DNA of 52,403 nt. It comes from Hydrogenophaga sp. (GTDB lineage: Bacteria; Pseudomonadota; Gammaproteobacteria; Burkholderiales; Burkholderiaceae_C). The translations under genes were made by a program, and so were the position numbers. The stretch's first letter is position 1. The number at the start of each line of letters is the position of its first letter. The DNA lies in the NCBI GenBank assembly GCA_030653975.1, contig JAURYH010000011.1, positions 1 through 52,403 of the forward strand, read 5' to 3'. Under the pieces are notes generated by a model. That model saw only the letters and a list, made by a program, of their open reading frames with translations, did no database searches and was not told where the DNA came from. This document shows positions 46,440-52,403 of the stretch, piece by piece.

Positions 46440-47618
46440 CTACGCCGCTTTGAGTTCGAGCACCAGCGGGCTGCGGAAGGTGCTGGAGGGCATCCACGGC
46501 AACTGGTCGGCCACGCGGCGGTACTCGGGCATCACCTTGTGGAACTCGTCGAAGGCGATCTTCACCGCCAGGCGCGCGATGGCCGTGCCGAGACAGGCGT
46601 GCACACCACCGCCAAAGCCGAGGTGGCCGCGTGGCTTGCGGGTGATGTCGTACACGTCGGGGTTGGGGTACTGGCGCTCGTCGCGGTTGCCGCTGCCGTA
46701 GGCCAGGCAGACGAAGTCGCCTTCCTTCATGGTCTGGCCGTGCATCGTCACGTCCTTCATCAGGCGGCGGCGGAAGCGTTGGGCCGAGGTGTTGAAACGC
46801 AGGCTTTCTTCGATCGCGTCGGGCAGCAGATCGGGGTTGGCCACCACGGCCTGGCGGGCTTCGTCGAAGCTGGCGAGGTTGTAGGCGAACATCATCATGA
46901 AGCCGCCGAGCGACTCGACGCCGGCCATGATCAGCGTGGTGGTGGTCAGCAGCACCTCGCGGTCGTCCAGCCGGTCGCCGTCGATCTCGGCCAGCGCGAA
47001 GTTGCTGATCAGGTCGTTGCGCGGCTCGGCGCGGCGCATCGCGATCACCTTGGCGGCGTACTCCTGCATCCAGTTGTAGGCCGCGATGTGCTCGGGGCCC
47101 TTGGCGCGGGTGCGCGCGTCGCTCTGCACCATGAGCACGGCGTTGTCGCGCACGATCTGTTCGTCCACGATGGCATCGTCACCCATGGGCAGGCCGAGCG
47201 CGGCCATCAGCACCTTGACAGTGAACTGCGACGAGACTTCCTTGAAATCGAACTGCTTCACATCTTTCAGCTGGCCAAAGACCTGCCGTGCGATGTCGCG
47301 CATCGGTTCCTCCAGCGCCAGCAGGTTGCGCTTCATGAAGGCGTGCTGGATCAGGCCGCGCAGGCGGTCGTGCTTCGGTGGGTCGGAGCTGCCGAGCGTG
47401 GCGCCGGCGCGGCCGGGCAGCTCGGTCATGAGGTTGCCGCTGGCAGACGAATAGGTCTGCCAGTCCTGCCCGGCGGAGACGATGTCGGCATAACGCGAGA
47501 GGATCCACATCTGGGCTTCTTCGCTCCAGAAGCAGGGCTGCTCGTCGCGCAGCTGCTTGTAATAAGGGAACGGGTCGGCGTCGATGGCCGGCGAGTACGG
47601 GTCGAAATGGAAGCTCAT
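46440..47618 (-). CDS. Cytochrome P450
   Basis: A 392-residue soluble bacterial P450. The heme-Cys motif GFGGGVHACLG places the ligand at Cys342, and the K-helix ExxR is at Glu271-Arg274. In the I helix the usual acid-Thr pair reads AGVES (Glu235-Ser236), so Ser replaces the Thr that helps oxygen activation. With its own ferredoxin and reductase it forms a complete class I monooxygenase. The divergent AraC protein resembles aromatic-acid regulators, suggesting an aromatic acid substrate, for example O-demethylation or ring hydroxylation; this is inference. I cannot assign the CYP family. Confidence 0.93.
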   Translation of the reverse strand: MSFHFDPYSPAIDADPFPYYKQLRDEQPCFWSEEAQMWILSRYADIVSAGQDWQTYSSASGNLMTELPGRAGATLGSSDPPKHDRLRGLIQHAFMKRNLLALEEPMRDIARQVFGQLKDVKQFDFKEVSSQFTVKVLMAALGLPMGDDAIVDEQIVRDNAVLMVQSDARTRAKGPEHIAAYNWMQEYAAKVIAMRRAEPRNDLISNFALAEIDGDRLDDREVLLTTTTLIMAGVESLGGFMMMFAYNLASFDEARQAVVANPDLLPDAIEESLRFNTSAQRFRRRLMKDVTMHGQTMKEGDFVCLAYGSGNRDERQYPNPDVYDITRKPRGHLGFGGGVHACLGTAIARLAVKIAFDEFHKVMPEYRRVADQLPWMPSSTFRSPLVLELKAA

Positions 47619-47729
47619 GGCTTTTGTCTCCTGTGGGTGAAACCGGGTTGAACTGTAGGCTTCCCGGCGCGCATTGGCACTGCACTTAGCAGGGATAATT
47701 CTTGTACTTTTGGATCAAGGTGTTCCACC
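47619..47729. promoter_or_regulatory. Divergent control region, P450 operon and AraC gene
   Basis: The 111-nt gap is AT-rich near its right end. Toward the AraC gene GATAAT (47694-47699) is a fair -10, with TTGGCA (47674-47679) upstream at short spacing. A CTTG-N11-CAAG dyad lies at 47701-47719. Toward the P450, ACAGGAGACA gives a good ribosome site just before the start. Confidence 0.4.
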
Positions 47730-48668
47730 ATGCAGAAAACCAGCCAATCCCCGCCACGCACCCGGCCATCGCGCGGCCAGCCAGCGGCCATCCCGCGTTT
47801 TGCGCTCTATGGCGAGGCGGCCACGCCCGGCCAGGAGATGCTGCACATCGAGGCGGTGGAGTCGCGCAGCCGGCTTTACCACTGGGAGATCGAGCCCCAT
47901 GTGCACCAGGGGCTGTACCAGATTCTCTGGCTGCAGAGGGGTTCGGCCGAGGTGGTGCTGGACGAATGGCGCGCCTCGGTGGCCGGGCCGGCGGCCATCG
48001 TGGTGCCGCCGGGCGTGGTGCATGGCTTCGTCTTCGCGCCCGAGACCGATGGCCGCGTGCTCACGCTCAGCGCGCGTTTTCTGGTGGAGGGCGAGTTCCA
48101 GGCGGTGGGGGAGGCGTTTCGGGCGCTCTTCTCGGCGCCGGGTGTCTTGCATTTTTCGCCCGACGATGGTGAGGCCCAGAGGCTGAGCGTGCAGCTCGGC
48201 GAGCTGGCCGCCGAGTTCGCCTTGCCCGGCTCAGCCGACGCGCCGGTGGTGCAGTGGCTGGCGCGGGCCGTGGTCTGGCGCCTGGCTCGCGCGAGCGAGC
48301 AGGGGCAACGCGAGGGCAGCGAACGCGCCCACCAGCACCAGGCGCTGTTCACGCGTTTCCTGCTGCTGGTGGAGCAGCATTTTCTGGAGCACTGGCCGCT
48401 GGAGCGGTATGCCTCGCGCCTGGGGCTGTCGACGCAGCGGCTCAACCGCCTGGCGCGCGCGGGCAGCGGGCGCAGCGCGCTGGAGCTGGTGCACGAGCGC
48501 CTCACGCGCGAGGCCTGCCGGCGGCTGGTGTACATCGCCGCGCCCGCGGCCAGCCTGGCGCTGGAGCTGGGCTTTGAAGACCCGGCCTATTTTTCTCGCT
48601 TCTTCAAGCGCCGCACGGGCCTGAGCCCGCAGCGCTGGCGCGAGGCGCAGCGCCCGCCGGCAGCCTGA
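47730..48668 (+). CDS. AraC family regulator (PobR/HpaA-like)
   Basis: A 312-residue AraC/XylS regulator. The N-terminal cupin sensor (about 20-150) contains YHWEIEPHVHQGLYQILWLQ, which resembles the AraC-type PobR/HpaA regulators that sense 4-hydroxybenzoate or 4-hydroxyphenylacetate. The C-terminal double helix-turn-helix (about 205-305) ends with ELGFEDPAYFSRFFKRRTG, the family signature. It is divergent from the P450 operon, its most likely target. Ligand and target are inferred. Confidence 0.85.
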   Translation: MQKTSQSPPRTRPSRGQPAAIPRFALYGEAATPGQEMLHIEAVESRSRLYHWEIEPHVHQGLYQILWLQRGSAEVVLDEWRASVAGPAAIVVPPGVVHGFVFAPETDGRVLTLSARFLVEGEFQAVGEAFRALFSAPGVLHFSPDDGEAQRLSVQLGELAAEFALPGSADAPVVQWLARAVVWRLARASEQGQREGSERAHQHQALFTRFLLLVEQHFLEHWPLERYASRLGLSTQRLNRLARAGSGRSALELVHERLTREACRRLVYIAAPAASLALELGFEDPAYFSRFFKRRTGLSPQRWREAQRPPAA

Positions 48669-49571
48669 TCAGCTTGCGGAGCGTGGTGCCAGCGCGTCGA
48701 GCCGTTCGCGCAGCCAGCGGTGGGCCGCGTCGTTCTGGTGGCGCCGGTGCCAGATCATGTACATCGGCAGCGAAGGGCAGGGTGTCGGCACCTCGGCGCG
48801 GGCGAACTCGCGCATGAAGCTGTCGTGCAGCAGGGCCGGCGCCGTGGCCAGCAGCGGGCTGCCGCGCAGGAAGGCGGGCAGGCCACCGAAGCCGGGCACC
48901 ATGACCGCAAACCGCCGGTGCACACCCTGCGCGGCGAGCGTGCGGTCGAGGTAGAGCGTGCGCCGGGGTTCGTAGACCACGGTGATGTGATCGGCGGCCA
49001 GGTAGTCGGCCAGCGTGGCCGGGGCCTCGCGCACCGCCGCGTCGTAGTAGACGCAGTAACGGTCTTCGAAGATGCGTTTCTGCACGATGTCGCTGCCTTC
49101 GGGCGGGCGCGGGCTGATGGCGATGTCGCACACGCCGTCGCGCAGCATCTCCAGGCTCGGGATGTCCGAGGGGATGACGCGCAGCGTCACGCCGGGCGCC
49201 TGCTCGCGCAGCACCCGCGCCAGCGCGGGCAGCAGCACGTCGCGCTGGAAGTCGTTGGCGGCGATGGTGATGGTGCGCTGCCAGCGTGCGGGATCGAAAG
49301 CACCGGTGTGGGCAAAGCCCTGCAGCTGGCGCAGCAGTTCGCGCGCCTGCGCGGCCAGCTCGCCCGCGCGGGCCGTGGCCACGATGCCGCGCCCGCTTTT
49401 CACGAACAGCGCGTCGCCGGTGATGCTGCGCAGCTTGTCGAGCTGGTGGCTCACGGCCGACTGCGTGACGCCCAGCGACTGCGCCGCGCCGGTGACGCTG
49501 CCCGCTTCCACCACCGCCACCAGCAGCTGCAGCAGGCGGGCATCCAAGTCTGACCAATCGAAATTACTCAT
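48669..49571 (-). CDS. LysR family regulator next to the second ring-cleavage dioxygenase
   Basis: A 300-residue LysR regulator. The N-terminal helix-turn-helix is clear in VVEAGSVTGAAQSLGVTQSAVSHQL-type sequence (residues about 18-42), followed by the linker helix and the substrate-binding domain. The ATG at 49571 is used; the family N terminus fits. It is divergent from the dioxygenase genes at 49666, whose activator it probably is, and its stop abuts the AraC stop. Confidence 0.85.
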   Translation of the reverse strand: MSNFDWSDLDARLLQLLVAVVEAGSVTGAAQSLGVTQSAVSHQLDKLRSITGDALFVKSGRGIVATARAGELAAQARELLRQLQGFAHTGAFDPARWQRTITIAANDFQRDVLLPALARVLREQAPGVTLRVIPSDIPSLEMLRDGVCDIAISPRPPEGSDIVQKRIFEDRYCVYYDAAVREAPATLADYLAADHITVVYEPRRTLYLDRTLAAQGVHRRFAVMVPGFGGLPAFLRGSPLLATAPALLHDSFMREFARAEVPTPCPSLPMYMIWHRRHQNDAAHRWLRERLDALAPRSAS

Positions 49572-49665
49572 GTGTCTGATGATCATTCATCTGTTTATCT
49601 TTGGCAATGGTCCGGGAATACTGGCGCCTTGACCCAAGTCAATTCACCCCACGCAGGAGACGCAT

Positions 49666-50010
49666 GTGAGCAAAATCATTCCCGGCACCACGCCGTTCGA
49701 CGGCAGCGCGGCACAGAAGGGTTACGCCCTGAACAAGATGTGCTTCTCGTTCAACGACAAGGCCAACCGCGACGCCTTTGTGGCCGACCCCGAGGCCTAC
49801 ATGCTGCAGTACGGCCTGAACAGCGAGCAGGCCGAGGCCATCCGCTCCAAACAGGTGCTGGCCCTGATCGCGGCCGGCGGCAACGCCTACTACCTCGCCA
49901 AGTTCGCGGGCATCTTCGGCCTGGACATGCAGGACATCGGCGCGCAGCAGACCGGCATGACGAAAGAACAGTTCAAGGCCAAGCTCTTGGCCGCGAATGA
50001 GCAGTGCTGA
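49666..50010 (+). CDS. LigA-like extradiol dioxygenase alpha subunit (second copy)
   Basis: A 114-residue homologue of the protocatechuate 4,5-dioxygenase alpha subunit. It shares the QKGYALNKMCFSFNDKANRD and AAGGNAYYLAKFAGI segments with PmdA but lacks the C-terminal tail of about 30 residues. The start is GTG at 49666, with AGGAG upstream; the nearby ATG at 49664 runs straight into a stop. It is followed 35 nt later by the beta subunit. The shorter alpha subunit could alter substrate fit in the joint active site. Confidence 0.88.
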   Translation: MSKIIPGTTPFDGSAAQKGYALNKMCFSFNDKANRDAFVADPEAYMLQYGLNSEQAEAIRSKQVLALIAAGGNAYYLAKFAGIFGLDMQDIGAQQTGMTKEQFKAKLLAANEQC

Positions 50011-50045
50011 CCCCTTAGCCATCCACAACGTACGGAGACACACTC

Positions 50046-50894
50046 ATGGCACAACTCATCGGTGGCCTGGCCACATCGCACATCCCCGCCATCGGCGGCG
50101 CCATCCACAAAGGCAAGCAGAACGAGCCCTACTGGAAACCTTTTTTTGATGGGTTCCCGCCGATCCACGACTGGTTGGGCAAGGTCAAACCGGACGTGGT
50201 GGTGGTGTTCTACAACGACCACGGTCTGAACTTCTTCCTCGACAAGATGCCGACCTTTGCGGTGGGCGCCGCAGCCACCTACAGCAACGCCGACGAAGGC
50301 TGGGGCATCCCCACGCTGCCGCCGATCCCGGGTTGCCCGGAGCTGTCGTGGCACATCATCAACCAGCTGATCGCGAAAGAGTTCGACATCGTGACCTGCC
50401 AGGAGATGCTGGTGGACCACGCCTGCACGCTGCCGCTCAAGCTGTTCTGGCCCGGGCACGAGGTGGCGCCGGTGCAGATCGTGCCGATCGACATCAACAC
50501 GGTGCAGTTCCCCTTGCCGACGGCCAAGCGGGTCTACAAGCTGGGCAAGGCGGTGGGTGAGGCGATCCAGAGCTGGGACAGCGACAAGCGCGTGGCGGTG
50601 ATGGCCACGGGTGGCCTGTCGCACCAGCTGGACGGCGAACGCGCGGGCTTCATCAACAAGCAGTTCGACCTGCAGTTCCTCGACAGCATGGAGACGAATC
50701 CCGAATGGGCGACGCAGTTCAGCGATCTGGAGCTGGTGGAGAAGGCGGGCACGCAGGGCGTGGAGCTGCTGATGTGGCTGGCGATGCGCGCGGCGCTGAC
50801 GGCCGGTGGCTCGGGGGTGCGCAAGGTGCACAGCAATTACCACATCCCGATTTCGAACACCGCCACGGGCGTGTTGGCGCTGGAGACGGTCTGA
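50046..50894 (+). CDS. LigB-like extradiol dioxygenase beta subunit (second copy)
   Basis: A 282-residue class III extradiol dioxygenase catalytic subunit. Iron ligands match PmdB in position: His12 (TSHIPAIG), His59 (YNDHGLNF) and the Glu in GTQGVELLMWL; the catalytic His is in ATGGLSHQLDG. It is clearly diverged from PmdB in the middle region, so a different catecholic acid (gallate, a methylated gallate or another substituted protocatechuate) is possible. Neither the other pmd genes nor an aldolase accompany it. A bidirectional terminator follows. Confidence 0.9.
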   Translation: MAQLIGGLATSHIPAIGGAIHKGKQNEPYWKPFFDGFPPIHDWLGKVKPDVVVVFYNDHGLNFFLDKMPTFAVGAAATYSNADEGWGIPTLPPIPGCPELSWHIINQLIAKEFDIVTCQEMLVDHACTLPLKLFWPGHEVAPVQIVPIDINTVQFPLPTAKRVYKLGKAVGEAIQSWDSDKRVAVMATGGLSHQLDGERAGFINKQFDLQFLDSMETNPEWATQFSDLELVEKAGTQGVELLMWLAMRAALTAGGSGVRKVHSNYHIPISNTATGVLALETV

Positions 50895-50918
50895 CTCGTT
50901 GTCTTCGTTTTTGTGTGC

Positions 50919-50947
50919 AAAAAGGGGGGCCGCTGGCTCCCCTTTTT
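50919..50947. terminator. Bidirectional intrinsic terminator
   Basis: AAAAAGGGG (50919-50927) and CCCCTTTTT (50939-50947) form a 9-bp stem. The A and T tracts let it work on both strands; on the plus strand it ends the second dioxygenase transcript 25 nt after the stop. Confidence 0.8.
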
Positions 50948-50978
50948 CTTGCCTACCTGGTTGGTGGGTTCGACGCAG

Positions 50979-51205
50979 CCGGGCGCTCTGCGCCGCTCAT
51001 GTCCCCCCGGCCGTTCCGGCCCTCCTCCTTTACTTCGCTTTGCAGAACACCCGACTGCGTCGAACCGGAGCAACTGCTGGCTCGCCACCGGAGGATCGCC
51101 CACCCGTCACCAGGCCGGGAGTGACGGGTGTTTGACGCAGCGAAGTAAAGGAGGAGGAACGGGCAAAGCCCGTTCCGGGGGACATGAGCGGAGTCAAGCG
51201 CCCGG
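50979..51205. repeat. Long imperfect inverted repeat (MITE/REP-like)
   Basis: Arms of about 60-70 nt (50979-51054 and 51121-51205) mirror each other: CCGGGCGC and GCGCCCGG outside, CTCATGTCCCCC with GGGGGACATGAG, CCTCCTCCTTTACTTCGCT with AGCGAAGTAAAGGAGGAGG, and AACACCCG with CGGGTGTT inside. The right arm also carries the ACGGGCAAAGCCCGTTCC motif found at 13331-13346. No open reading frame with meaning lies in it. It fills the gap between the dioxygenase and rpoD. Confidence 0.8.
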
Positions 51206-51237
51206 CGCTCTCGGCCTCACCACAAAAGCAGGCACGG

Positions 51238-51261
51238 AAAAAAAGGGAGCCAAAGGCTCCC
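51238..51261 (-). terminator. Intrinsic terminator of rpoD
   Basis: On the minus strand GGGAGCC-TTT-GGCTCCC is followed by seven T, 29 nt past the rpoD stop. Confidence 0.88.
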
Positions 51262-51289
51262 TCTACAGGCAAGTCAGAAAAACCGCCAA

Positions 51290-52403
<1,114 letters not shown>

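Noticed and set aside
49664..49669. ATG at 49664 as the start of the second alpha subunit
   Set aside because: The next codon in that frame is a stop; the GTG two bases on opens the real gene.

Overview
The window is a high-GC, gene-dense stretch of chromosome. It looks like a betaproteobacterium of the Comamonadaceae, and gene content and intergenic repeats fit Hydrogenophaga or a close relative. That placement rests on protein character and on a ring-cleavage operon ordered exactly as in Comamonas (pmdEFDABC); it was not tested against any database. There are no rRNA or tRNA genes, CRISPR arrays or insertion sequences that I can see.

Layout. 149-8362: housekeeping and miscellaneous enzymes (ZIP metal transporter, small membrane protein, rhodanese, gamma-glutamyltransferase, GST, VOC protein, FAD oxidoreductase, adenine/adenosine deaminase family, YnfA, DUF1810). 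8464-12296: grpE-dnaK-dnaJ heat-shock operon with a sigma-32-like promoter and an intrinsic terminator. 12437-13744: FAH-family hydrolase and an HxlR regulator with a dyad in its promoter. 13888-22478: a hydroxycinnamate (lignin phenylpropanoid) side-chain cluster made of MarR regulator, acyl-CoA dehydrogenase, thioesterase, SDR, thiolase, feruloyl-CoA-synthase-type ligase and enoyl-CoA hydratase on the minus strand, with a divergent CouO-type amidohydrolase. 22630-30015: uptake genes (two tandem TRAP binding proteins, TRAP permeases, a Bug/TctC protein, a dehydrogenase, an AEC carrier). 30019-36143: LysR plus pmdEFDABC, the protocatechuate 4,5-cleavage pathway. 36288-42767: aldo/keto reductase, LysE exporter, a Spy-like lipoprotein with a CpxR/CpxA-like two-component system, and a duplicated ArsA ATPase. 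42982-44785: a winged-helix/nucleotidyltransferase pair that resembles an AbiE-type toxin-antitoxin module, and a PPC-domain protein. 44808-50894: a complete three-component cytochrome P450 system, a divergent AraC regulator, a LysR regulator and a second LigAB-type extradiol dioxygenase. 51290-52403: the 3' part of rpoD, carrying an in-frame amber codon.

How it fits together (inference). Hydroxycinnamates are taken up, activated to CoA thioesters, hydrated, oxidised and cleaved to 4-hydroxybenzoate, vanillate or protocatechuate. Protocatechuate then goes through the pmd enzymes to pyruvate and oxaloacetate. The P450 system could convert another substituted benzoate into a ring-cleavage substrate for the second dioxygenase. 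The same palindrome, GTTAT-N5-ATAAC, lies in the catabolic promoter and upstream of the first TRAP binding protein, which suggests one regulator controls both.
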